A stretch of DNA of 64,000 nt from assembly GCA_964016875.1 (NCBI GenBank), contig OZ024722.1:17924576-17988575 (forward strand), read 5' to 3'. A model generated the notes under the pieces. It saw only the letters and a program-made list of their open reading frames with translations, was not told the DNA's origin and searched no databases. Made by a program: the position numbers and the translations under genes. Every line of letters begins with the position of its first letter. Positions within the stretch are counted from its first letter, which is position 1. This DNA is from Fallopia convolvulus. Lineage: Eukaryota > Streptophyta > Magnoliopsida > Caryophyllales > Polygonaceae. Shown in pieces: positions 21,709 through 32,111 of the stretch.

Positions 21709-23097
21709 TGATGAGGTATTTTCTGTGGTCGTTTATACCTATCAAAGAAACCTTAGCTTAACCAACTCAGTAGAGCGGTAAGTAAGAGTCGATCCCACAG
21801 AGACTCGTGTATTTATGCAATTACTTAGGTGCCAAGTAACTAATATGGGGGTTTTCAGAATGATTATCTAAGCTACTATGCAAAAATAGAAATAAATATG
21901 AATGCAAGGATGATTTGAATATATGAAAGACAAACGTGTTCAACTAGTTAGATCCATCATGATATTGGTTCATTGATCATTGATTCTCTTGATTCTCTTC
22001 TCACTTGAATAATCTATTATGGATAGTGATCCTTCTAAGGATTAAAACCCGAACTTCATATATAGTTGATAGAACAACCAGTCTAACAACCCTAATTATT
22101 TAACAATCTAGAAGACCTTCTAGATTCAATTAAATAACAGCATGACGATTCAAGTTATCAATAGAAACAAATAACTCAGAGCAACCAGACATCTAAGTGA
22201 CTTGTGAATTTATTCCCTACTTTAATCAACTTGTCCGACCGGTACTAAATTAATTAAAGTCTACTCTTGATCAAATTAACTCCGACCGGTAATTAATCAG
22301 ATTCAGTTGTAAATTAACCTAGAAATTCTATTAGGTAGCTAATCTAACAAAACCCTAGAATAATTCTGATTCAATTAAGCACAGGGAATAATTTCTATTC
22401 AAGTTTGTTGAGAATCAATCAAACCTCACAACTACATACAAATCATGACTTCAATAACTAGTCAAACACTAGAGAAATTAGCAAATTCATAATGAAATTA
22501 AAATCAAACTTACAAAGGTTTCAAAGGTTCTTCCTTGAGAGAAAACCCTAGCCTCCAAAAGTATGATCAAAGTTATGATAATGATAAAACTAACATAAAG
22601 TATTTATATGTCTACTAAAAATATCCCTCAAAAGCTATCTTAAACCCCATACACTCGGATAAGATATAAGCCCACAGCCCAAAACCAAATCCCAGCCCAA
22701 AACAACTTGTCCGCGAAGAAGTCCGATTGCGCGGCTTCGTTCCACAAAAGCGCGGCCGCGCTTTCCTTGCAATCCCGCGCAATTGGCAACCAGTTAGGAA
22801 TGCGCGGGTTCGTTGCTCGGGATCAATCCCGAGCACTTGGCTTGTCTTCTCCTTGTCTTGGCTCTTCTTCATCCATGCTCCTAGCATCCCTTAGCTCTCT
22901 TGTCTCGTCCATCACCACCATAATCCATCTGTACTCGCCCCGCTGTTGCTCCTGAACCTAAAAACCTGTAAAACCGAGCAAACTAGCGCATAATACCCGA
23001 CAACACAAAAACCTAAAAACTACATAAAAACTAACCTAAAACTAACTAAAACATATATAAAACATGCATCTTAACTACTCCTATATACAAGCTATCA
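21709..23097. repeat. Solo LTR (1389 bp) inside the antisense ORF
   Basis: Begins TGATGAGGTATT, ends AAGCTATCA, and is flanked by TGGAG (21704-21708 and 23098-23102), giving TG...CA ends with a 5-bp duplication. No internal coding domain is present. Removing it plus one TGGAG restores the host frame as ELNEVVE-KAGLEYLKSEEY. It is similar in layout to the solo LTR at 29212-30665, with a GAGTCG.ATC..CCACAGAGA-like block near its start and A/C-rich, T-poor text at its end. Confidence 0.8.
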
Positions 23098-23570
23098 TGG
23101 AGAAGGCGGGTTTGGAGTACCTCAAGAGTGAAGAGTATTAGGAGCTATTGGGCGTCGTGAGCGAGGGGATGTTACGTCAAGCAATGCGGATCAGGGTAGG
23201 CAAGCAGTCGTGAAATACAAATATATCGACCCACGGATTATCTTCTTCATTGCGAATTATGGGAAGGACATGGGAGAACCCGAGGAAGAGCCTGAGGGCG
23301 AATGTAGGTTCTATCTTGAAGAGGGAAAACATGAGGATCCAGTGGACAATCAACAGGGGCGTTGCCAATCGAACAAGGGGGTGTACTTGAGGGTGTCGTC
23401 CAACATTAGTACATGGATATGATTGACAATATGCCAGTCCTACACGCCTTCCCCAACACCCAGCTCCATGCGGATCCCCCAATCTTTGACACCCCAAAAT
23501 GAATGCTTTTTTGTGATTTTTGTGGCCCCGCATGGGCTTGTAATGAACAGATTGTTGCTCCTAGGAGCTT
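23098..23570 (+). pseudogene. Antisense extra ORF, C-terminal part
   Basis: The frame continues with KAGLEYLKSEEY, a TAG, then ELLGVVSEGMLRQAMRIRVGKQ. A frame change leads to KYIDPRIIFFIANYGKDMGEPEEEPEGEC and an acidic tail. It ends close to the tandem arrays, facing the integrase gene tail to tail. No enzyme motif is visible. Confidence 0.5.
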
Positions 23571-23769
23571 GTAATTAAATCTTTGCCATATGTGGCCTAT
23601 GCATTGTGCGTTCTGCTTAGGTTTCTTCTGTTGTTTTGTTTCGAGTTATGTTTTTTTTTTAATTTTGATGGGTGCTCCAATTATTCACATCCCACCTAAC
23701 CCCATGGCTCGAGGTGCGCGCAATTTGCGCCAAATCGGGCCACAAAGGGAGGGGGCGAGGCATAACCTA

Positions 23770-24185
23770 TTTGCGATGATCTGCACTTTTTCATAGATTA
23801 TTTACGATGATCACACGCATGGCTTGGACCGCGCACATTATCAAGAGAGTATGTGCAACCCCAAGTCGCACTTGAGTTGCACCCTTTCACAGACTATTTG
23901 CGATGATCCAAAATGTAGCTTGGACCGTGCGCATTATCATGAGAGTAGGTGCAGTCTCAAGCTGCACTTGAGTTGCACCCTTTCATAGATTATTTGCGAC
24001 GATCCAAGCTATCGCGCACATTATCAAGAGAGTATGTGCAACCCCAAGCCGCACTTGAGTTACACCCTTTCACAAATTATCTACGACGATCCAAAGCGTA
24101 GCTTGGACTGTGCGCATTATCAAGAGAATAGGTGCAACCCCAAGCCGCACTTGAGTTGCACCCTTTCATAGATTATTTCTTGGTG
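23770..24185. repeat. Tandem array, about 96-bp unit, four copies
   Basis: Units recur with landmarks CACTTGAGTTGCACCCTTTCA and TTGGACCG.GCGCATTATCA. Spacing between repeated TTTGCGATGATCC words is 96, 96, 87 and 97 bases. It lies in the non-coding spacer between integrase and the antisense ORF, where Tat elements commonly carry minisatellites. Confidence 0.85.
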
Positions 24186-24189
24186 ATCC

Positions 24190-24860
24190 TATGCGAGAAC
24201 CCTGGGAGTATAGATTGTGTCGATCATTCAAGATCACTCCCAAATGGTCGCGCTTTCCTTACGTGGTGGTTTACAACCCCAAGCGGGAAGTTTGGGGAGG
24301 ATATATTGTGTCGATCATAAAAGATCACTCCCAAATGATCACACTTTCCTTACTTGGTTGTTTCCAACCCCAAGCAGGAAGCTTAGGGATGATAGATTAT
24401 TTTGATCATTCAAGATCACTCCCAAATGATCATGCTTTCCTGACATGGTTGTTTCCAACCCCAAGCGGGAAACTTGGGGAGGATAGATTGTGTCAATCCT
24501 TCAGGATCACTCCTAAATGATCGCGCTTTCCTTTTTTGGTTGTTTTCAACCCCAAGCGAGAAGCTTGGGAGGAGAGATTGTGTCGATCATTCAGGATCAC
24601 TTCTAAATGATCGAGCTTTCCCTACTTGGTTGTTTCCAACCCCAAGTGGGAAGCTTGGGGGGATAGATCGTGTCGATCATTCATGATCACTCCCAAATGA
24701 TCGCGCTTTCCTTACTTTGTTGTTTCCAACCCCAAGCGGGAAGCTTGGGGAGGACAGATTGTGTCGATCATTCAGGATCACTCCCAAATGATCGCGCTTT
24801 CCTTACTTGGTTGTTTCCAACCCCAAGCGGGAAGCTTGTGGAGGATAAATCATGCGATCC
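24190..24860. repeat. Tandem array, 90-91-bp unit, about seven copies
   Basis: Each unit holds CGATCATTCAGGATCACTCC, a CGCGCTTTCCTTACTTGGTT block and CAACCCCAAGCGGGAAGCTT. Start-to-start distances are 91, 91, 91, 90, 90, 91 and 90 bases. Units are well conserved, so the array is younger or better homogenised than the neighbouring 96-bp array. Both share the word CAACCCCAAGC. Confidence 0.9.
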
Positions 24861-24869
24861 TTAAAAAAG

Positions 24870-26340
24870 AGTTTGCGAAAATGATTCGTCACACTATGTA
24901 TAATCAAAATTTGGTGACGGGGTTACCTGAAGGCTTACACATATTACCTTTTGAGGCGCTCGATGTTCCAAGTCTTTGCCAAAGTCTGACCCTCGAGTCT
25001 TTTAGCTTATTGGTGCCGGGGGCGACCTCTTCTCTCAGAAAATATGGGCCCTCCCAGTTTTGTTCGAGCTTTCCCCATCCCACTTGTGTAAAATGAGGTT
25101 CCTTTTTACCAAATTCCTTCAGCGGATTTTCTTATCATGGCACACTATGACCCGCCTATTGTATTCTACAAACCTTATTGTGGCCACATCGCGACACTCT
25201 TCTACTAAATGCAATTTTGCATTCAGGTCCGCTGAATTTATCTCTCGTTGAAGTCAAATACCTTGACCGATGAGACCAGAGCCTCGACGGGAATCAATGC
25301 GTCTGTTGTGCGGTATGTCATCTCAAAGGGTGTTTACCTCGTGGCATGACGCGATGCTGTGCGGTATGTCCACAATACCAAAGGCAAGAGTTCAGCCCAT
25401 CGGCCTTGAGTTGTGCCTAGGTGCTTCTTCAGGTCTTCCAGGATGTGAGCATTCACGTTCTCTACACGCCTATTGCATTGAGCGTGGGCGATCGAAGATA
25501 ATTTAAGAGTGATGCTTAGAGTCGTGCAAAAAGTACATGTTTCCTCACAATAGAATTGAGAGTCATGGTCAGTCATGATGGTTATTAGAACCCGAAATCG
25601 ATAGACAAGGTTCCTCCAAAGGAACGAGGATACCTTCAAGCCTGTGATTTTGTCCATTGCCTCGGCTTCTACCCACTTTGTGAAATAATCGACGATGATA
25701 AGAATGTATTGCACTTACCCCGCGACCTTCAAGAATGTACCAAATGTACATCCCCCACATTACGAATGGGCAAGGTGTGTGGAGTGAGTGTAGAGTGGTC
25801 ACATACGCATGCTAGATGTTAGCGTGTCGTTGGCACCTACCGTATTTTTGGACATGGGCCTTGGCTTCTTGCCTCAAGGTAGGCCAGTACAGACCAAGCC
25901 GCACTATCTTGTGAGACAGTGAGCGCTAGCCCGGGTGGCCTCCACAAATCCCCCATGAGTTTTGCACAGAATCTACCCTTGCGTTGGCTCGTCTACACAC
26001 AACAAATCAGGCTTTGCGAATACTCGATGGTACAGCCTATTGTCGATGACGCAAGAGCGCGCAACCTTCAATTGAAGCCTTCTTGCATTGATGGGATCCT
26101 CGGGAAGGGTTCCGTCGACGATGTAATGAATGATAGGGGCCATATATCCACCCCTTGGCGTGAATGGAGAAAACGCCACTAGTGACACTGTACGACAACT
26201 TCCGTTCAACCATCAGACAGTTTCCCACCTCCATCGGTAGGGCAAAACCTAACCACGCTAGTGCATCCGCTTCGGTGTTAGATGTGCGCGGAATAGCCTC
26301 CACCACAAAAGCTTCCAAGCAGGAAACCATCGGCAGAGCA
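24870..26340 (-). pseudogene. Gypsy RNase H end and integrase of the Tat-like element, frameshifted
   Basis: From right to left the minus strand shows the RNase H tail (IPRTSNTEADALAWLG, near 26250-26330). The integrase zinc-binding lead follows (RLQLKVARSCVIDNRLYHRVF, 25990-26105). Next is the integrase core: D in IIVDYFTKWVEAEAM, D in MTDHDSQF, and VENVNAHILEDLKKHLG for the Glu position, 25334-25714. WAELLPLVLWTYRT closes the core. A decayed C-terminal region reaches about 24870. At least three frame changes and several stops are present. The order fits Gypsy, not Copia, because RNase H precedes integrase. No RT is left because the element is cut off at about 26340. Confidence 0.8.
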
Positions 26341-26644
26341 AAATTTTGTATAATTTTTTCTGTCTTTGTAAAATATATAAAAAAAAGGTAGTCTATATGG
26401 ATGGTATAGTAGGAGGTACGAGTATGTTTGATGGTTTTAAGTTTGATTATTATCTTCGTCCCTTCACTTGTATAATCATCCTTCAATTTTATTGAGTATA
26501 GTTATTCGACGTAAGTCAATTTACCTTCATAATATTTATCAACTAGATCACGTGTTTGAAATTTACTATAAAAGATAATCCCTCTTAAAAAACCGGTCGT
26601 CTAGTTTGATTTGTATGAATTACTTAAAAGGTTTAATCTTACAA

Positions 26645-26802
26645 CCAACGGTGCATTGGCGTAGTGGCGTTGGGGCTACGCTTGGTAGGACGAACCGTGT
26701 GTTCGATTCCCCGCAATGTCGTTCGGAGGGGTCTGTCGTAATCCCATTTAGTACCCCAGTCTGGACGTAACCCGTACGGGTGAACCAAGCGCGAGAGAAA
26801 AA
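26645..26802 (+). mobile_element. tRNA-derived SINE, about 158 bp
   Basis: It has an A-box-like TGGCGTAGTGG (26657-26667) and a B-box GTTCGATTCC (26701-26710) at tRNA-like spacing, then a tRNA-unrelated body and an A-rich tail. It is flanked by a 19-bp direct repeat, AAAAGGTTTAATCTTACAA, at 26626-26644 and 26803-26821. This is classic SINE structure, with an internal RNA polymerase III promoter and LINE-mediated insertion. Confidence 0.88.
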
Positions 26803-26821
26803 AAAAGGTTTAATCTTACAA

Positions 26822-27502
26822 ATGAATTTATGAATTTGGGGGGAAAAAGAAAAATATGATGGGATTGATTGAGATTTGAGAAAAATAATTGTACGTAGAG
26901 AGGGTAAACAATTGACCGTTACATACGGAGGGGATCCAGATTCCAGAAGCAACGGTCTGGCCCATGCACGTGGGCCCACCCACCCAACCGACCATTCTGT
27001 ACCCATTTCCCTTTCTGGCTTCCACTTGACATCTAATTTACACTCACTCTTTCACATTTCACATATTTTTAAATCATTAGAAATATGTTTTCTTAATACA
27101 ATTAACGGATCAGGTCTCACATGCAATTAAAGAAAAAGGAATTTGGTAAAGTGTAATGCACAAATTGCAGATTGAAAAGAAGCTTACTCTTCGCTCAAGC
27201 TTATTAACGGTCTCAGCTTAGTGCACATCTCTCTCAATTGTACTAACCTAGCTTCACCAAAAAACAAAGAAACTAAAAAGATAATGACCTGTTAAATTTA
27301 ACTTAACGCTTAAGCTTGTCTTCCACACCGATTAACTCCAGTTCGCCCGTTTATATGATAACGCGGTTTTAAATGCTTGAGTAGGTTTACATTTTCAAAC
27401 TTGTAATCAAGCCGATCTTCTCAACAAGCTAGTATAGTGTAAATTAACTCTTGCGCGCAATAATAGTATAATAGCTAATCACTATGCTCTTAACTAAATT
27501 TA
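26822..27502. other. Non-coding interval
   Basis: No gene, RNA gene or repeat end is recognised. Short reading frames on both strands have no recognisable motif. Confidence 0.5.
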
Positions 27503-28063
27503 TGTTGCAGTAAAGAATAGTGTAAGAACATGTGAAAATCAGAGAGGTATTTTCCATTCATCTGCTTCTTTCTTACACAAGCTAGACACTGAAGCAGGGG
27601 CGGAATTAGTATAGGGCCGGAAGAGGCCATGGACCCCAATCTATTTTGTTTAAGTACATATGCTACTCTTATCGAGAGTTTCAATTTGATATATTATATG
27701 TTCCAATCCGATACTCGAGCAAAAAGTTATGCATGTTTGAAGACTTGACATACGCAAACCACTTTTACATGTTATTTATCTAGTCAAAATGCTTCTATCT
27801 TTTACTAAACTCCATACCTTCAAATTATAATTAAACTCGAGAGTTTCACAACAATAGGTTGTATTAAAATATTTGACTATCCTGATACAAAAAAAATTTG
27901 ACTATCGTGTAATAGAAAATCTATATTTAAGTACTAATTCTAGTTAAGCATTTAGTTTCTAGTTCTGCCACTGCACTAAAACTAGCTAAAAGTACATCGA
28001 TCAACCACTTCTTTTAACTAACTAGAACTAACTAGTACAATAGCTTGTATAATACTCTAAACA
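27503..28063 (-). repeat. 3' LTR of the degenerate Copia element, with hAT insertion
   Basis: On the minus strand the LTR starts TGTTTAGAGT at 28063, directly after the G-tract. It most likely ends CTGCAACA at 27503. Subtracting the 387 bp of hAT element and duplication leaves about 174 bp. No partner LTR is in the window, so the left end is inferred. Confidence 0.5.
27595..27973. mobile_element. hAT-like MITE, 379 bp
   Basis: Ends CAGGGGCGGAATTAG and CTAGTTCTGCCACTG are inverted repeats with three mismatches. The 8-bp flanks CACTGAAG and CACTAAAA match at six of eight positions. It is the same family type as the elements at 6019 and 42431. Confidence 0.7.
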
Positions 28064-28082
28064 CCCCCCCCCCCCCCCCCCC
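28064..28082 (-). promoter_or_regulatory. Polypurine tract (19 consecutive G on the minus strand)
   Basis: Nineteen C on the plus strand directly abut the LTR start TGTTTAGAGT on the minus strand. This is the position of the plus-strand primer for reverse transcription. The pure G run is unusually long for a PPT and may have grown by slippage or be a sequencing artefact. Confidence 0.6.
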
Positions 28083-28209
28083 AAGCTTAAGATATTGAAA
28101 GAAGAGTTCCAAGCTTGGTCAAAATATATTGTTATTGTAATGAAGGTAAGACTTTAGTTAGACATTTGCCAGTTGCTCAATAGTCGGGATATATGACAAC
28201 TAAAAAAGG

Positions 28210-28560
28210 CTTCCTATAGCACTATGTATCGAGGAAATATGAGCATTAACCTCAACGTGCTTTGCTCTCTCATAAAACACATAGTTCCTTGCAATTTGTA
28301 AGGCAAAACTATTAATTATTGTAATATAGCTGAATGGGTTGCATAACATCAACTCCTTCATCTTTGAGTAAATTGATTAGCCATGTGACCTCTGTAGCAG
28401 CTTGTACCATTACATGGTATTTTGCTTTTGCAGAGCTTTTAGAAAATGTTCCTTGCTTCTTGGACTTCCAACTAATGGGAGAGGAGCCAAGTAAAATGAC
28501 GTAAACTGTAACAGAACACCTACTAATAGCACACTCAATATGAATATGAATAGGCGGTTA
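28210..28560 (-). pseudogene. Copia RNase H fragment
   Basis: The minus strand reads ISWKSKKQGTFSKSSAKAKY, where SSAEAEY is the family motif, so the catalytic Glu appears changed to Lys. Then come MVQAATEVTWLINLLKDEGV, a stop, and SFALQIARNYVFYERAKHVEVNAH. RNase H removes the RNA template during cDNA synthesis. The active-site change and stop show it is dead. Confidence 0.7.
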
Positions 28561-28939
28561 AAACAAGTTGATCACAACGATTTGAATGAATGTCATTTCT
28601 TGTTGTTCCTCTTGCATACCTTTGTGTGAAGAAGAGCTTCATAATGATACGAATAGAGTCTTTGTATAAACTGACTTAGAGTTTGTACATCATCACTCAA
28701 GTCAAGTACTCAAGTCTAGTATGTGCAAGAAAATTTAATTTTCCAATCAACATTTTGTATTTTGTAGGTTCTGTCATGAGCACACCATCTTAGGTAGTAA
28801 TTTGCAACCAAAAGGGAGAGGAGTACATATGAGCTTAAGATGAGAAATATCAATCTCAGAAAGTAACTCTTGTGTACACTTCTTTTGAGTCGGAGCAATA
28901 CCTTTTGATAAATAAGAGATTTCCAAGCCTAAGAAGTAG

Positions 28940-29206
28940 GGTAACAATCCTAATCCCTGACATTGAATTCTAAGTCAATATAGGCTTTTAATGAGTGAAT
29001 TTCATACTCATTTGATTGAATAATCAATAGATCGTCTACATATAGAACAACAAGATTAATAAGAGATCCTTTTCTCTTAGTAAATAGAGAGTACTCATTT
29101 TCAAACAGAATAAAGCCAAGGGTAACGTTTGAACAACATAAGTGAGTCTGAAGAACCATTATCGAGATGATTATCTTAGGCCATTAGAGACTTCTTTAGC
29201 TTGAAA
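28940..29206 (-). pseudogene. Copia reverse transcriptase, C-terminal half with YVDD
   Basis: LINLVVLYVDDLLIIQSNEYE carries the RT catalytic YVDD box. SLFTKRKGS lies just upstream in the protein, as in other Copia RVT_2 domains. Nearer 29206 the frame reads VFKLKKSL, the conserved lead-in to the palm. The other half lies at 30671-31075, beyond a solo LTR. Confidence 0.7.
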
Positions 29207-29211
29207 ACAAG

Positions 29212-30665
29212 TGTTAGACGGGTCTTCACTCGGGACAACAAATAAATTTATAAGTCAAGACCCCGCTGAGTATAGGGGAGTCAGGATCGTTCCACGAGAA
29301 GCAAGGTTGTTTGTTTATCGACTACTAACAATCAACTAAAACAAGCAAAACACTCACAAACAGCCTCGTTAACGACGTTGTCAGGGTCGTTAACGAACCA
29401 CCGTAAACAAAAGACTAAAAATAACGACCTAAACCAGTTCGGTACCGAGTCTACGAACTCGACAACGAATATCACTAAAGAGAATTCAAATAAAAACAAA
29501 GATCTAGGATAAGGGATACCACAACATAGTCATGCATATAAAAACTCGTAAGAAGATAAGATCATGCCTTTAAATAGATAAATTTTCAACTTTTATTGGC
29601 TAGCAAGTAAATTAATCTACTTTCATAAACCAATTCAATCAATTGCTTGCTTTGGATCTAAAGCTTGAAACTTTCGTAATCAAACAATATCAACCTTCAA
29701 GTCTATAACTTTCTCTTTCAATCAAGTTAAAAACTCAAATCACCTTGACTTTCATCTAGGTCTAAGCACAACAAACAATCATAAAAATAGATAAAAGGCA
29801 ATCAACACATACTCTTACTCATCAAACATGCATAACTATGTCGGGTTTAAACCCTGACCCTAGAAAAGAAGACTACTCACTACTCATAACTAAGAAGCAA
29901 ATAAAATCAAAACAGAACATTGAAAACAAAATACTACTCAAATTAATAAGAAATATCGTCTTATAGAAATTCAGAAGAAACCGAAAAATACAAAACACCG
30001 AATCGAAATACTGATTAACGACCTCGGTAACTCTCGTCCACCGAGCTCTCGATCACGACTTCCGATCCTCTCTCTATCTCGGCTCTACCTTCTTCCTTTC
30101 TACTTCGTCCCCCCTCTTCTAGGCTAAATAAGAGGGCTATTTATACTAATAAGGCTAGAAAACAAAAAGGCTAAAAGATAAAAACTTTCCTAAAAAGATA
30201 GAAATAAAATCTAGAAAGATAACAAGACCTAAAATACATAATATAATAACCCTAAAATCATAAAAAGACACTCTACCGACACGGAAATAAATTCCCGCAC
30301 AGGATCGGTGAGTCACAGAATCACACTCTCGAAAATTTCATCTCGTGACCTCGTTAACGAGCCCTTACAGCCTCGTTAACGAGCCTGGGCTTGGCTTCTT
30401 CAACACTTCAGCTTCAAAAATTTAGACTTCAACTTCTTCATCTTGTATTCCTCCATCCTTCATCATAGCGCTCCAAATTCCGCTCCAAACAACACCTTTT
30501 CCTTGCTAAAACCTACAAAAATACACAAAACGGAGTAGCTTCTATACTTTTCACAAAATATGCAAAACTATCCAAAAACACATAAAACTAACCCTAAACT
30601 TATCAAAACTAATCCTAATAAACTAAGAAAACATACTAAAAACTATACCAAAAATACGAACATCA
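29212..30665. repeat. Solo LTR (1454 bp) inside the Copia RT
   Basis: Starts TGTTAGACGGGTCTTC, ends TACGAACATCA, and is flanked by ACAAG (29207-29211 and 30666-30670). Excising it rejoins the RT as PLKLV-FKLKKSL. It contains GGGGAGTCAGGATCGTTCC near the start and several CTCGTTAACGA words. No coding domain is visible. The opening resembles Gypsy LTRs. Confidence 0.8.
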
Positions 30666-30670
30666 ACAAG

Positions 30671-31080
30671 TTTGAGAGGATTGAGAATCCCTTCTGGTAC
30701 GCATGTAAACTCTTTCATTGAATTTCCATGTAGGAAAGCATTATTTATATCAAGTTGATGTAGCTTCCAATTCTTTAAGGCTACAACAAAAATCGTGCTC
30801 CTAATAGTTGTTGTCTTGACAATAGGGGAAAAAGTCTCATAATATAGATTCCATTTGTTTAAGTGAATCATTTAGCCACTAGACATGCATTGTGTCTTTC
30901 TAGTAGATCATATGTGTGAAGTTTAATTCTGTACTCAAATTTGCATCCTGCAACCTTCTTCCTTTAGGCAAAGAAACTAAATCCTAAGTATTATTGGCTT
31001 CAAGTGCTTCAAGTTCTTTCTTCATAGCAATAGTCTAATTAGGATCTTGTGAGGCTTTAGAATATTTTGTAGGAGGCAAG
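30671..31080 (-). pseudogene. Copia reverse transcriptase, N-terminal half
   Basis: The minus strand begins near 31075 with SKASQDPN-stop-TIAMKKELEALEANNT, the standard start of the Copia RVT_2 domain. It goes on through LPKGRR to YYETFSPIVKTTTIRS and LHQLDINNAFLHG, with catalytic Asp in QLDINNAF, and the PEG turn. Several stops are present. It joins to 28940-29206 across the solo LTR. Confidence 0.7.
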
Positions 31081-31637
31081 TTTAGAAATGAGAGCAACGT
31101 GAGAGGAAGGCAGTTGGTTAGGAGAAATCAGATTGACATGAAAGGATAAAGTGGAAAAAGAGCAATGATAATCTCATAGATGTTTGGGTGGATTATGTTC
31201 CTTGGTATATCTCCTTAATTGTGGTAAGGAGTCACTAACTCGTAATTCAGGATTAAGAGGGATACTGAGGATTAGTATTTTGAGAAGCTGTGAAAGAATC
31301 ATTTTCAGATTCATGTATGATTTTATGAAGAAGTATTAGAGAATCCGCAACAATGCACTTGCTACAGTCTCATGCACTTCTACTTTTTCAATTTCTCTCT
31401 CTGCTACATCATTCACGCACCCATTACAATTTGTACATAAACTCCTACTTTTTACATTCTCAACACCTTTGTTATGTCCATATACAATTACACACATGTC
31501 CTTTTCTCCGATAAAAAATTATATATATACACCCTTCGTTATAAATAATTTTGTTCATAATTGATGAAATATTATTTGACTATAATTTTGTAATAAAAAT
31601 TATAATTTTTGGTTTAAAAACCAATGTACATTTGTTA
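31081..31637. other. Non-coding; remnant of the Copia linker and a MITE-like repeat
   Basis: To about 31325 the text looks like the decayed integrase-RT linker. From 31325 a low-complexity, T/C-rich stretch beginning GAGAATCCGCAACAATGCAC resembles 46531-46600 (GACCATTCACAATGCAC) and 10505-10800. I take these to be copies of one MITE family, with low certainty. Confidence 0.35.
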
Positions 31638-32062
31638 AGAATTTCATATACTATTCTTAATTAAGCGGCTATTAATACAAGAAATTATGACCAACAAACA
31701 TCATAATTGGATAGATAATGTTGGTTCATAGGTTAGTTGAAATCAGTTATGAGAACAGTATCGAACAGTTCCCACATGTAGCGGAATAAACAAGTATGCA
31801 AGTAAATAAAAACACTAGACACAGTTCCCTCATAGAGGAACCCCACAACGATCAACTAATCACGTGAGTAAACCTCTACCTCCCTTTCGGAGGATTTTCG
31901 AATGAGTTACCTTTTCTTTATTGCTTAGTTCCCTTCAGGTTACAAGGCAGAGTACAAACTTCTCTGTTTCTACTAGGACTCTCTCCCTAGGCAACACTAA
32001 TGCACTCTCTCGACCCTAACCCGGTGAACGCTCACAATTAAAGACAAAACGAAACTCAAACC

Positions 32063-32111
<49 letters not shown>

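Larger units (their letters stand above)
13685..26340 (-). mobile_element. Tat-like Gypsy retrotransposon, 5'-truncated, with nested insertions
   Basis: Reading leftwards from 26340 come the RNase H end, integrase zinc-binding region, integrase core, a non-coding spacer with two tandem arrays, and then an extra ORF on the opposite strand. An LTR-like region with a minus-strand TATA box follows. An antisense or sense extra ORF between integrase and 3' LTR is a known trait of the Tat lineage (Grande, Ogre, RIRE2-like). RT, protease and Gag are missing because the element stops abruptly near 26340. Later insertions at 14988-18745, 19994-20398 and 21709-23097 account for about 5.5 kb of its length. 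The outer boundaries are approximate. Confidence 0.65.
27503..31080 (-). mobile_element. Degenerate Ty1/Copia element, 3' part
   Basis: From right to left come the RT start, an RT interrupted by a solo LTR (29212-30665), the YVDD motif, RNase H, a G-rich PPT and a short 3' LTR interrupted by a hAT element. Gag, protease and integrase are missing. It is unrelated to the Sirevirus-like copies, as seen from its different LTR and divergent RT. Confidence 0.75.

Noticed and set aside
23770..24860. CRISPR array
   Set aside because: Units are contiguous tandem repeats without unique spacers, inside a plant retrotransposon.
26650..26720. tRNA gene
   Set aside because: A and B boxes are present, but there is no paired acceptor stem or anticodon arm. 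The flanking 19-bp repeats and A-tail show a SINE.
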